Assembly (NCBI RefSeq): GCF_024346675.1
Contig: NZ_AP024851.1
Coordinates: forward strand, 806,001-870,000
DNA length: 64,000 nucleotides
Reading direction: 5' to 3'
Source of the DNA: Photobacterium sanguinicancri
GTDB taxonomy: Bacteria; Pseudomonadota; Gammaproteobacteria; Enterobacterales; Vibrionaceae
In this document: positions 53,651-62,345 of the stretch, in pieces
Layout: each line of letters starts with the position of its first letter
Numbering within the stretch: the stretch's first letter is position 1
Notes under the pieces: generated by a model
What the model saw: the letters and a program-made list of their open reading frames with translations, nothing else
What the model was told of the DNA's origin: nothing
The model's database searches: none
Position numbers and translations under genes: made by a program

Positions 53651-54254
53651 CCCGGCCGTTCGACCTAGCTAAAGCAGCTTGCCTGCCATGATGAAATGCA
53701 ATTAAAAACTACGCTGATTCAGCGCGACAAACACCAAACTTAAAGCAGACAAATTCAAAACTATAACCACGAAAATAGCTGCGGGTTTACCCACAAAATA
53801 GCGGCTACGATGATGTTAGCACTATGGTTTACCTAGAAAAGATGAACCAGAAACGTGCACGAATATTGGTTAAAAGACAGCCAAAACTAAAGCCGCAAAC
53901 ATCGCCCACAATCTAATTGCTTACGGCAACCACCAAAATGTAACCACTTCCCTACCAACGCACCGACCACAATATTGAAAGCGGCTATCCTCGATGATGA
54001 CGCGGCAATAGCTAAGAAATTTAAGAACTGCTAAGTACACAGAGTATCAACCGCCACGGCCGAACCATGGTTAAAACCAATACAGAAGTTAGCGCGGTGA
54101 CCAGTGAACATTCACGCAAGTCATTGAGACGTTTAAAAATAAGAAGCCGCTATGAACGACGAACGATTCTAACTGCATACGAATACTTCTGGAATTGATC
54201 AACTCGCAGCGACTGCGGAGTTAGGTACACAAAAAGAATTGAACCAAGTCGGGT
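53651..54254. repeat. R-cassette body, copy 12, first cassette of the array
   Basis: It lies directly next to attI, the position of the latest insertion. It has several small differences (for example ACCAATACAG and CTAAGTACACAG) that break the minus-strand frame. Confidence 0.85.
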
Positions 54255-54330
54255 AACATTTTCTTCTACGTAACCGAGTCGTAAAACCTACCAGTGCGGG
54301 TAGATATACGTATCGATGCCGTGTATCTTT
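54255..54330. other. attI: attI integration site (approximate)
   Basis: The last R-cassette body ends at CGGGT|AAC (54254/54255) where it meets sequence not found elsewhere in the array (ATTTTCTTCTACGTAACCGAG). This junction is the attI core; the outer limit is not defined by sequence. Confidence 0.7.
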
Positions 54331-54447
54331 TTTTCTCTAATTTGAAACTGACCTAGCACTCATTTTCAGTGTTATTTGCTCTAACCACGACTATGGCAAT
54401 CAAATTTACTGGTTACTTGTACATACTGTATATCTAATCTAGATTAA

Positions 54448-54463
54448 CTGTATATATAAACAG
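54448..54463 (+). promoter_or_regulatory. LexA box upstream of intI
   Basis: CTGTATATATAAACAG fits the CTGT-N8-ACAG SOS box exactly. It lies 14 bp before the ATG of intI, so LexA binding would block transcription or early elongation. SOS control of integron integrases is established in other vibrios. Confidence 0.85.
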
Positions 54464-54477
54464 TTAACTTTTTGAGT

Positions 54478-55458
54478 ATGGATATACCAACCCCGTTAAA
54501 GCAACACTCAGACAATTTTACTCAACGTTATTGTCGCTATATGCGAGCGCGAGGGCTTGCTTATAGTAGTGAGAAAACCTATTTGTATTGGGCTGTGCGT
54601 TTTATCAAGTATGGAAAATATAAAAACCAGCATGACATTCGTTCAGAGGATATTTCAGCTTATCTTGAATTTTTAGTGATTAAACGAAATATCTCACCAA
54701 ACACGCAAAAAACAGCACTGAACGCACTAGTGTTTTTATGTCGTGAGTTTTTGAAACTTCAAGTTAATGACCTAGAATTTTGTAAATCAAAGAAAGCAAT
54801 TAAGTTACCTGTTGTTTTCTCTCATAGTGAAGCAACAGCTGTTATAAATGCACTGGATTATCCTTTCAAGCTTATCGCTCAACTTATGTATGGCAGCGGT
54901 CTTCGTCTTAATGAAGCACTAAGATTGAGGCTAAATGACATCGACTTCAATGCAGGTACAGTCACGGTACGAAGTGGCAAAGGAAATAAAGACAGACAAA
55001 CATTACTTGCAAAATCACTCTATGCCGACATTAGTAAGCAAATTACTCAAGTGAGTATTACTCATGATAGAGACCTAAGTAATAATCTTGGTGAGGTTTA
55101 TATGCCTTTTGCTTTAGCAAGAAAATACCCTAACCATGCTAAATCATTGCACTGGCAATATCTATTCTCGGCGTCAAAAATCAGCAAAGATCCTCGAACG
55201 GGTAGACATTTACGCCACCACATCATGGATCGCACAATGCAACGCAGAGTGAAGCTGGCTATCTCGGCATCAAATATTGCGAAGAAAGCAGGCTGCCACA
55301 CTTTTAGGCACAGTTTTGCTACACGGCTATTAGAAAGCGGTACCGATATTCGAAACATCCAAGAGCTGCTTGGCCATTCAGACATCAAAACAACACAAAT
55401 TTACACGCATGTAGCAGGCATTCATCATACCGGTGTAATAAGCCCGATTGATAAATAA
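54478..55458 (+). CDS. intI: integron integrase IntI (tyrosine recombinase)
   Basis: 326-aa tyrosine recombinase, close in length to V. cholerae IntI4 (320 aa). Catalytic residues are visible: Arg in GSGLRLNEALRLRL, His-x-x-Arg in HTFRHSFATRLLE, His and the Tyr nucleophile in GHSDIKTTQIYTHV. The additional patch specific to IntI proteins is present before it (HWQYLFSASK and GRHLRHHIMDRTMQ). ATG at 54478 was chosen; TTG at 54472 is also in frame. The gene points away from the array, as in all integrons, and is intact, so cassette movement is likely possible. Confidence 0.95.
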   Translation: MDIPTPLKQHSDNFTQRYCRYMRARGLAYSSEKTYLYWAVRFIKYGKYKNQHDIRSEDISAYLEFLVIKRNISPNTQKTALNALVFLCREFLKLQVNDLEFCKSKKAIKLPVVFSHSEATAVINALDYPFKLIAQLMYGSGLRLNEALRLRLNDIDFNAGTVTVRSGKGNKDRQTLLAKSLYADISKQITQVSITHDRDLSNNLGEVYMPFALARKYPNHAKSLHWQYLFSASKISKDPRTGRHLRHHIMDRTMQRRVKLAISASNIAKKAGCHTFRHSFATRLLESGTDIRNIQELLGHSDIKTTQIYTHVAGIHHTGVISPIDK

Positions 55459-55988
55459 TAGTTTTCACCCACGCTACCGCACACTTAGTTTTACTTAAGT
55501 GTCTAGTTAACGAGTCAAATGTACAAAAGCGCATGCTACATCAAATTACAATATAAAATAAGAACACACGTCAAACATTATGCTTATTTTTCTTATACCC
55601 CAAAGCTCAATGGTCATTAATGATGAGATTACGGATGACTTCTAGCCTTAGAAGACCAAGGAGGAGAAACCAGGATTTAAGCGGTTGCGAGTTGGATACA
55701 TAATCATTACAGATTAACTAACAGTTAGTTAACCTATAAATTTTGATAAGCATATTAAGAAAATGGATTTATTCTTATAGAGGGGAATGGGTCGGTGGCT
55801 AGTTATAACCGTCGGAAATAATAACAGGCGATCTTGGCTATTAACACGCCAAGCATTAGTAGAACAGTGCTTAGGCACTCAAATTAAAGTCAAAGGGTTT
55901 ATGTAGAACAACCCCAGTGATATCTAAAATACTATACATCCAATACTATACATCTAATACTTTGTGTATCGAACTTGGTGCTTAGCAT
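55459..55988. other. 530-bp non-coding region between intI and umuC
   Basis: No supported gene on either strand. It contains a perfect 19-bp palindrome at 55714-55732 (TTAACTAAC, A, GTTAGTTAA) and a short tandem repeat of a 14-15 bp unit with ATACTATACATC near 55930-55962. AT-rich throughout. Confidence 0.5.
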
Positions 55989-57293
55989 CTAGCACTTAAC
56001 GTGTTGAAGTTCATCAAGCCGAGTTGTCCAGCGATTAGACCGAAATGCTTGCCTCATGTGCCAATTGGTCGAGCTCATTACAGAAGCAGGCTTCAAGCCG
56101 TTTTTATAGCGAGTATTTATCGTATCGCTGATCGACATTAAGTCTCTGCGTTTTGACTCGACCAATGCACTTGTATCAAACATATCAAGTTGGAATGCAT
56201 CATTCCCCGCATCGGATAACTCATCTAAAATCACCCCTACTTTTTGATACTCATAACCAGAGCGGTAGATTTGCGCCAGTTGATGCAAAGCACAATCTAA
56301 AAATTTATACGTATCTTGGCTCGGGCACGCTAACGGTATAGCACTGCTTCGATTATGCTGAGGCGTATTCTTATGACGGTTCGTTCGTAGAAACACACCA
56401 ACAACATTTGCTTGGCTCCCCTGCCGACGAAGCTTTTCACCAGCACGCTGACAATGAAATGCAAGAGCAGCTTTTAGATCATCAAAATTAGATATCCCCA
56501 CTCCAAAACTACGACTTGATAATATCTGCTTTTTAACATCATCAATATCACCAGGATCTATGCAAGCAATGCCTTGTAGCTCTAAGACTGTACGGGCTAA
56601 ACCCACATTCCAAAGCCGTTTAATATCCGACGGATCGCTATCGGCTAATTGCAATGCACTAGAAATGCCTGTGGTTTGTAATCGTGTTGCAGTTTTCGCG
56701 CCTACCCCCCATAGCGATTGAACATCTGTCCGTTCCAATAGCCAGCGGCGTTTGTGGTCGGAATCAATCTGGATCACGCCTTTTACTTTTTGCTCGTACA
56801 GTTTAGCGGCTTGATTGCCAAGCTTAGCCAAGGTCGGTGTCGCCCCTATCCCAACACGCACAGGTAAGCCAATATTACGTTCAATCGTCGCTTTCATTTC
56901 ACGGCCATATTCGGTTAGCTCATTTAGTTTGAAGCCATCAAGGCGAATGAACGCTTCATCTATGCTGTATTGCTCTACATGGGGTGAAAACTGGCTTAAT
57001 TCTTCAATGAATCTACGGCTCATATCAGCGTACAAGGTGTAATTAGAGCTACGAACATGGACACCAAGCCGTTTGGCTTCATGCGCAATCTTAAACCATG
57101 GTGCTCCCCGCTTAATGCCAAGCGCTTTGGCTTCTGGTGTCATCGCTACGCAGCAGCCATCATTGTTGCTTAATACTACAACCGGCTTATTGGCAAGTTT
57201 CGGATCGAATAGCTGCTCACAAGAACAATAGAAAGATTTTGCATCCACCAGCGCCCAAACTTGGTTTCGATAACCATTAAGTGCAATGGCCAT
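55989..57293 (-). CDS. umuC: DNA polymerase V subunit UmuC
   Basis: 434-aa Y-family polymerase for translesion synthesis. Active-site motifs are WALVDAKSFYCSCEQLF (catalytic Asp17) and YSIDEAFIRLDG (Asp-Glu), with the steric-gate region VVVLSNNDGCCV. The C-terminal FQLDMFD resembles a beta-clamp binding motif (QLxLF type). Length is as in E. coli (422 aa). The start overlaps the umuD stop by one base, so the two are coupled. Induced by the SOS box upstream of umuD. Confidence 0.95.
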   Translation of the reverse strand: MAIALNGYRNQVWALVDAKSFYCSCEQLFDPKLANKPVVVLSNNDGCCVAMTPEAKALGIKRGAPWFKIAHEAKRLGVHVRSSNYTLYADMSRRFIEELSQFSPHVEQYSIDEAFIRLDGFKLNELTEYGREMKATIERNIGLPVRVGIGATPTLAKLGNQAAKLYEQKVKGVIQIDSDHKRRWLLERTDVQSLWGVGAKTATRLQTTGISSALQLADSDPSDIKRLWNVGLARTVLELQGIACIDPGDIDDVKKQILSSRSFGVGISNFDDLKAALAFHCQRAGEKLRRQGSQANVVGVFLRTNRHKNTPQHNRSSAIPLACPSQDTYKFLDCALHQLAQIYRSGYEYQKVGVILDELSDAGNDAFQLDMFDTSALVESKRRDLMSISDTINTRYKNGLKPASVMSSTNWHMRQAFRSNRWTTRLDELQHVKC

Positions 57294-57691
57294 TATGCGC
57301 TCAGTAAATCGTGAATATTGCGTGTCACAACGCCAAAGATCTCTGAATCTTCTGGTAACGGGAAAGGTGCCATCATGCTACTTTCCGCTTTTAACCACCA
57401 CGCTCCGTCATGACGAATTAAACGCTTACAAGTAAACTCATCGTAAATTCGAGCAATAACAATCCGCCCCGGCGCTATAGGTTCAGCTCTATCAACCACC
57501 AATAAATCGCCATCGTAGATCCCAATATCAGTCATCGAATCTCCCGCAGCACGTAGCATAAACGTCGCATTAGGGTTACGGATCAGAAAATCATCAAGAT
57601 CTAAACTTTCCTCATGGCCATCAGCTGGAGACGGAAAACCACAACGAACTGATTCTGTAAAAAAAGGAAGTAGAGCCATACTTTTCATCAC
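57293..57691 (-). CDS. umuD: UmuD, LexA-like autoprotease
   Basis: 132-aa S24-family protein. The self-cleavage site is Cys-Gly (SVRCGFPSP), and the dyad is Ser in GDSMTD (about residue 52) with Lys in FTCKRLIRH (about residue 89). RecA-stimulated cleavage yields UmuD', which joins UmuC to form Pol V. An in-frame ATG at codon 5 is also possible. First gene of the umuDC operon. Confidence 0.95.
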   Translation of the reverse strand: MMKSMALLPFFTESVRCGFPSPADGHEESLDLDDFLIRNPNATFMLRAAGDSMTDIGIYDGDLLVVDRAEPIAPGRIVIARIYDEFTCKRLIRHDGAWWLKAESSMMAPFPLPEDSEIFGVVTRNIHDLLSA

Positions 57692-57704
57692 CGTAAACGA
57701 ATAA

Positions 57705-57720
57705 CTGTATATTTATACAG
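57705..57720 (-). promoter_or_regulatory. LexA box of umuDC
   Basis: CTGTATATTTATACAG differs from the E. coli consensus at one spacer position. It ends 14 bp before the umuD start. Confidence 0.9.
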
Positions 57721-58044
57721 TTTAATCACTATCACGTAAAAACGTTACTCTTTATATGGGGTTGATGGTGTAAATGTATAGTAAATCGCCATAAGGCCAT
57801 GATGTTGAATAGGAAGAGTGCGTGTGGAACCTATTTTCATGACAGCACCTACCTCGCCCAATTGCTGCGAACAGGAAAAAGTGCTTATTGAGTCCTATAT
57901 TTAAACCAACGTAAATAAGTTACTGGGTAGCTTCTCTGGTCAGCACTCACGTTTAATAGGCCCACAGAAGCAAGCTCTAACTTATATCGCTGTTAAAGAT
58001 GTCACTTGTACAGCCACTGATGTAATGCATCAAGGGAGATAAAT
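57721..58044. other. intergenic region upstream of umuD
   Basis: About 320 bp without a gene I can support. A 20-codon frame (57838-57903) exists but lacks support. Contains the promoter side of umuDC. Confidence 0.4.
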
Positions 58045-58209
58045 ATGGAATTTAAGAATTCTCACGGTGAAACAGCCCAGCTCGCAGATAACCTCACATT
58101 GAAAGAAGTGGTCGACATGGGGTTCTCAATCGACATCTGTGATGACAACTACGATCCACAAGAACATTGGCAGATCAAACAGAAGAAACAACAGGAAGGG
58201 GAATACTAA
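58045..58209 (+). CDS. small acidic protein, 54 aa
   Basis: 54-codon frame with AGGGAG upstream of ATG. The protein (MEFKNSHGETAQLADNLTLK and onward to IKQKKQQEGEY) is soluble, charged and helical. I do not recognise it, but the good ribosome site, balanced composition and the stable hairpin downstream make it a likely gene. It lies between umuD (divergent) and tRNA-Gly. Confidence 0.55.
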   Translation: MEFKNSHGETAQLADNLTLKEVVDMGFSIDICDDNYDPQEHWQIKQKKQQEGEY

Positions 58210-58219
58210 GCCTGAAGCT

Positions 58220-58271
58220 GCTCTGAACAATGAAGGTATGAGTCGCAACGAATGCGTCACTTGTTCAGAGC
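58220..58271 (+). terminator. long hairpin after the 54-aa gene
   Basis: Perfect 11-bp stem GCTCTGAACAA (58220-58230) with TTGTTCAGAGC (58261-58271), closed by a 30-nt loop that can itself pair (GAGTCGCA with TGCGTCAC, imperfectly). No long T run follows, so it may be a terminator or a structured RNA. Confidence 0.45.
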
Positions 58272-58435
58272 AAACCCTGTGATAAAAACAGCTAAAAGAT
58301 TGTTTATTAAGCACTTAGCAATCGATAATGTGACGCGCGTCACATTCGAGAAATAAGCACTTTCTTTAAACTGAAAATTTGCCATTATGTATCTCGTTCG
58401 ATGCAAATCACCTCCTGAATCTAATTCAGAATTAA

Positions 58436-58510
<75 letters not shown>

Positions 58511-58651
58511 GTTTTCTTCATGCTAAAACTTATCATTTAGGTCAAACGCTTTAATGCGTGTTTTTCTGTATCTACTCTTTATATCCACACCTAATCACGA
58601 CACAGTTTATTCTGCTTACTTGCCATTCTTATCTAAGAACAACAAACGAAC

Positions 58652-58684
58652 ACCAATTTAATCAATAAACTTAATCAAATTGGT
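58652..58684 (-). terminator. hairpin downstream of sufE
   Basis: ACCAATTT (58652-58659) pairs with AAATTGGT (58677-58684), with further A-T pairing inside. It lies just after the sufE stop. No T run, so a weak terminator at best; ATACCAATTTGATT also appears at 15598, hinting at a dispersed repeat. Confidence 0.4.
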
Positions 58685-58692
58685 ATCGTCGC

Positions 58693-59094
58693 TTAATCCG
58701 CCATTCTTGTTTGTACTTGTTTCACAATAGCCTCTAGCCCTTGTGTTCTTCCTGGTGTGAGGTGAGATTTTAGGTCAAGTGCTTCAAACCAAGCTTGGAT
58801 ATCGAAAAGTAACACTTCATGCGGTAGTTTTCCGTGATAAGCAATCCGCAGTAAAGCAAGTAAGCCTCTTACTATGGCTGCATCGCTAGTCGCTAAGAAA
58901 TTAAGTACCCCTGATTTTGAATCATAACGAAGATCGAGCCATACTTTACTCTGGCAGCCCTTTATTAAATGCTTCGCCGTCATCTTTGAATCTGGGTAAC
59001 TTGGTAGACGCTCCCCTAGCTCTATCAAATACAAATAACGCTCTTCCCAATCACAACAACGATTGAAATTACCAACTATTTTTTCTGGGGTCAT
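58693..59094 (-). CDS. sufE: SufE cysteine-desulfurase partner
   Basis: 133-aa sulfur acceptor that takes persulfide from SufS and passes it to SufB. The active Cys is in LIKGCQSKVWLDL (Cys about residue 47), and the length matches E. coli SufE (138 aa). Last gene of the suf operon, 4 bp from sufS. Confidence 0.93.
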   Translation of the reverse strand: MTPEKIVGNFNRCCDWEERYLYLIELGERLPSYPDSKMTAKHLIKGCQSKVWLDLRYDSKSGVLNFLATSDAAIVRGLLALLRIAYHGKLPHEVLLFDIQAWFEALDLKSHLTPGRTQGLEAIVKQVQTRMAD

Positions 59095-59098
59095 ATCA

Positions 59099-60331
59099 CT
59101 ACCTCAACAGCTGATTAATTCTATTTAAACCTTGCACCAACGCATCAATATCAGATGATTGGGTATACATACCTATTGAAGCTCGGCAAACGGAACTCTG
59201 ACCCAGCTTTTTAATTAATGGCATTGCGCAATGATGGCCAGTACGGATAGCAACACCGTACCTGTCAAGAAATGCGCCAACGTCAAATGAGTGCAAGCCT
59301 TTCATATTAAAAGCCACCACACCCATTCGATTGTCGTCGTTGCCATAGATCTCTATACCATTTACTTGGGTAAGGCTATCGACCAAATACGACATCAGCT
59401 GGCTCTCATAATTGGCAATTTCTGCCAGTCCTACCGATTCGATATATTCTATTGCCGCACCTAAACCCAAAATGCCCGCAATGTTTGGCGTACCGGCTTC
59501 GAAACGCCAGGGGGCTTCTCCATAAGTCGTTCCCATAGGCAAAGTCACTTGATCGATCATTGCGCCCCCACCTTCCCATGGCACCATACGTTCCAAGTGA
59601 CGACGCTTTGCGTATAAAACCCCAGTTCCCGTCGGGCCATAGAGCTTATGTGCTGAGAAGACATAAAAATCGCAATCCAAATCAGCCACATTAACTTGTT
59701 GATGCATCACAGCTTGTGCGCCATCGACTAAAACAGGAACGTTGCGTTTATGTGCATAATTAATGATCGCTTTAATTGCATTGACAGTACCGAGTACATT
59801 AGAAATGTGGGTAACGGCAATCAGGCGTGTCCGGTTAGTGATTAAAGGCTTGAGATCATCCAAGTCCAACACACTCTTCTCATTCAACCGCCAAACCTTG
59901 ATAGTGACCTCACAAAGTTCCGATAACAGTTGCCAAGGCACTATGTTCGCGTGGTGCTCCATTTCCGTGACAATGATCTCGTCCCTCGGGGAGAGCTGCG
60001 CTCTCAAATAACTATGCGCAACAAGATTGATAGCTTCAGTGGTCCCTTTGGTAAAAATGATGTTGTTAACCGACTCAGCGCCGATAAAATCACTCACTTG
60101 AGTTCTTACTTGCTCCATCTCTTGCGTAGCTTTAGCACTCAGATAATGAACGCCACGGTGTACACTGGCGTAGTCGTTTTGGTAAAAACGCGTCATTCTG
60201 TCTATTACAGCGCTTGGGGTTTGCGCGGTCGCGGCAGTATCAAGATAGCGCAACGGCTTTTGATACACCTCGGTTTTTAACGCGGGGAAATCTTCGAACC
60301 AAGGGCTATTTATTAACGTGATTTCAGTCAT
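59099..60331 (-). CDS. sufS: SufS cysteine desulfurase
   Basis: 410-aa group II cysteine desulfurase (PLP enzyme) that removes sulfur from Cys for Fe-S assembly. The PLP Lys is in YVFSAHKLYGPTG; the active Cys is in SSVCRASIGMYT near residue 365. The N-terminal start at 60331 follows GGAGG and gives the family length; a longer frame to 60454 is not needed. It overlaps sufD by 8 bp. Confidence 0.95.
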   Translation of the reverse strand: MTEITLINSPWFEDFPALKTEVYQKPLRYLDTAATAQTPSAVIDRMTRFYQNDYASVHRGVHYLSAKATQEMEQVRTQVSDFIGAESVNNIIFTKGTTEAINLVAHSYLRAQLSPRDEIIVTEMEHHANIVPWQLLSELCEVTIKVWRLNEKSVLDLDDLKPLITNRTRLIAVTHISNVLGTVNAIKAIINYAHKRNVPVLVDGAQAVMHQQVNVADLDCDFYVFSAHKLYGPTGTGVLYAKRRHLERMVPWEGGGAMIDQVTLPMGTTYGEAPWRFEAGTPNIAGILGLGAAIEYIESVGLAEIANYESQLMSYLVDSLTQVNGIEIYGNDDNRMGVVAFNMKGLHSFDVGAFLDRYGVAIRTGHHCAMPLIKKLGQSSVCRASIGMYTQSSDIDALVQGLNRINQLLR

Positions 60332-61619
60332 TACGCCCTCCTTGAGAGCCGTATTGAGGCGCGTGTTGAGACAGAGTGAGCTCCAACTTGTCACATACGT
60401 ATTGTTGCACCAATGGGTGACGGATCTTAAACGCGGCTTCAGCGGCAAACGCAAAGATAATCATCTGCTCCGCTTTCACCTTTTTGATCCCTCGTGCGCG
60501 CATATATTCGATCTGATTAGAATCGAGTTGGCCTGTCGTCGCGCCATGGCTGCATTTCACATCATCAGCGTATATCTCAAGTTGAGGTTTACAGTTTACT
60601 TGAGCCGCTTCACTCAATAGCAAGTTGTGGCTATCCATCTGCCCATCGGTTTTAAGCGCACGGGGTTCAACATAGATCATGCCATCAAACACCCCATTGG
60701 ACGCACCTCTCGCTATGGTCTTATGCAATTGTTCACTATGACAATACGCTGCTCGGTGCCTAAGATAAGTTCGACTATCAAAGGTTTGTTGATGATCTGG
60801 CATAGCGAGGCTATTCATTTCGACAAAACCATTTTCGCCTTGTAAAAGGCTACTGATTTGATGACGGCATAATAACCCTGACAGCATAAAGCAATTTGAT
60901 TGAGCACTAGCATCACGATCAACAATGATATCGTTATGACCAAAATGATGCTGACGTGGCGATTCTTCTAGTAATTTAGTGTGATAAAAATGCGCCCCTT
61001 TACCCACATCAGCACTCAAACGAGATAACGTTACTCCCCCTCCTTGATCCAAGGAGATATGATGCTCGATCACCTCACATTGGGATAAGCGCCCCAGCTC
61101 TACATGATGACGATAACTACACACTTCACCTTTCATTCCACTGCTGATATGAAGCAAGTAAATCGGTTTATCAATCACGGTATCGGGCTTAACCTCAATC
61201 AATACTCCCCCTGTTGCCGTGGCGTCAGTCAGGTAAGTAAATGCATCTGGCTGAATAGATTTCGACAATGCATCAATATCAAGGCCAGATAATTTATCTA
61301 TAGGAGTAATGATTGCGTTAGGGATCCAATCAGAACAACGCACCGAATATAGACCATCAAAAAACACTAACCGATAGCCATCAAAATTAAGGCTTAAGCT
61401 GTCATAAGATATATTTTCTGCTGGTTGAAAAGCAGCATAATGGAGTGGCTGCTGTTTAAAATCTGATAGTGAAGTGTACTTCCACGCTTCATCTTTATTT
61501 GCTGGAAGCCCAACTCCTATCATTTTTTCCCATTGCTGTTGCTGCCAATGAACAGACTGAACCATGCTCTCCAGATCTTTCATTAGTGCCACATCATTCT
61601 TCACCAGTGATCCACCCAT
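60324..61619 (-). CDS. sufD: SufD, scaffold subunit
   Basis: 431-aa member of the SufBD family; forms the SufBC2D scaffold where Fe-S clusters are built. The conserved C-terminal region carries CSHGATTGQLDSNQIEYMRARG. The start is uncertain: ATG at 61619 overlaps the sufC end by 26 bp, and an in-frame GTG lies a few codons later. Operon order matches E. coli. Confidence 0.92.
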   Translation of the reverse strand: MGGSLVKNDVALMKDLESMVQSVHWQQQQWEKMIGVGLPANKDEAWKYTSLSDFKQQPLHYAAFQPAENISYDSLSLNFDGYRLVFFDGLYSVRCSDWIPNAIITPIDKLSGLDIDALSKSIQPDAFTYLTDATATGGVLIEVKPDTVIDKPIYLLHISSGMKGEVCSYRHHVELGRLSQCEVIEHHISLDQGGGVTLSRLSADVGKGAHFYHTKLLEESPRQHHFGHNDIIVDRDASAQSNCFMLSGLLCRHQISSLLQGENGFVEMNSLAMPDHQQTFDSRTYLRHRAAYCHSEQLHKTIARGASNGVFDGMIYVEPRALKTDGQMDSHNLLLSEAAQVNCKPQLEIYADDVKCSHGATTGQLDSNQIEYMRARGIKKVKAEQMIIFAFAAEAAFKIRHPLVQQYVCDKLELTLSQHAPQYGSQGGRND

Positions 61620-62340
61620 AGCCTTTTTCCTCTAGTACTTTTGCTAATGTGTGATCACCCGATTTCACTATTTTGCCTTTGTAGAGCACATGCACATAAT
61701 CAGGTTTGATGTAATCTAAAATACGCTGGTAGTGTGTCACCATAATAAATGAACGCTTGCCATCCCTAAGGGCATTCACGCCTGCCGAAACCGCTTTTAG
61801 TGCATCAATATCGAGCCCTGAATCAGTCTCATCTAGAATGCACAACTGCGGAGATAGCACCGCCATTTGTAAAATATCATTGCGCTTTTTCTCCCCCCCC
61901 GAAAACCCTTCATTGACTGAGCGCTGTAACAGATCCATAGGCATTTTTAGTAATTGGGCTTTTTCTTCCAGTAAATCTTCAAAATCAAACCGATCCATTT
62001 CTTCTTCACCGCGATATTTACGAATGCCATTCAACGCGGTTTTCAAAAACAGTTTATTACTGACCCCAGGGATCTCAACCGGATACTGAAACGCTAAGAA
62101 AACGCCCTCGCCCGCTCGCTCTTCAGGATCGAGCTCGGTCAATTGCTTGCCTTTGAAGACTATCGTCCCCTTATCTACTTGGTAATCTTCTTTGCCAGCC
62201 AATGTTGAAGACAAGGTACTTTTCCCAGAGCCGTTAGGGCCCATAATCGCGTGGACCTCACCGGGCTTAACTTGTAAATCAATACCTTGCAGAATAGATT
62301 TATCTTCAACACTGACATGTAAATCACTAATTTGTAGCAT
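61594..62340 (-). CDS. sufC: SufC ATPase
   Basis: 248-aa ABC-type ATPase of the SufBC2D complex. Walker A is GPNGSGKST (residues 35-43), the signature is FSGGEKKRND and Walker B is LCILDETDSGLD. Cytoplasmic; it drives conformational change during cluster assembly. Six bp separate it from sufB. Confidence 0.96.
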   Translation of the reverse strand: MLQISDLHVSVEDKSILQGIDLQVKPGEVHAIMGPNGSGKSTLSSTLAGKEDYQVDKGTIVFKGKQLTELDPEERAGEGVFLAFQYPVEIPGVSNKLFLKTALNGIRKYRGEEEMDRFDFEDLLEEKAQLLKMPMDLLQRSVNEGFSGGEKKRNDILQMAVLSPQLCILDETDSGLDIDALKAVSAGVNALRDGKRSFIMVTHYQRILDYIKPDYVHVLYKGKIVKSGDHTLAKVLEEKGYGWITGEE

Positions 62341-62345
62341 ATTGC

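Larger units (their letters stand above)
20877..54330. mobile_element. sedentary chromosomal integron (superintegron) array with attI
   Basis: A run of 33 recognisable attC sites of 97-121 bp separates short gene cassettes, with intI at the right end transcribed away from the array and attI between. Reading each site on the plus strand, it opens with AACG (the core GTT in cassette direction) and closes with GTTA. Most cassette genes are on the minus strand, that is, reading away from attI, as expected. The array is about 33 kb, holds about 20 unique cassettes, 12 copies of one repeated cassette and five IS insertions. The cytochrome b561 gene and intI mark the borders. Confidence 0.95.

Noticed and set aside
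20877..54330. CRISPR array as an explanation for the regular repeats
   Set aside because: Repeats are about 100 bp, palindromic with core AACG/GTTA, and spacing is 600-1100 bp with genes between; intI is adjacent. This is an integron.
57838..57903. 20-codon frame upstream of umuD
   Set aside because: Too short, no ribosome site, no recognisable sequence.
59930..60620. Plus-strand frames within the suf operon
   Set aside because: They are on the opposite strand of well-supported suf genes and show no family features.
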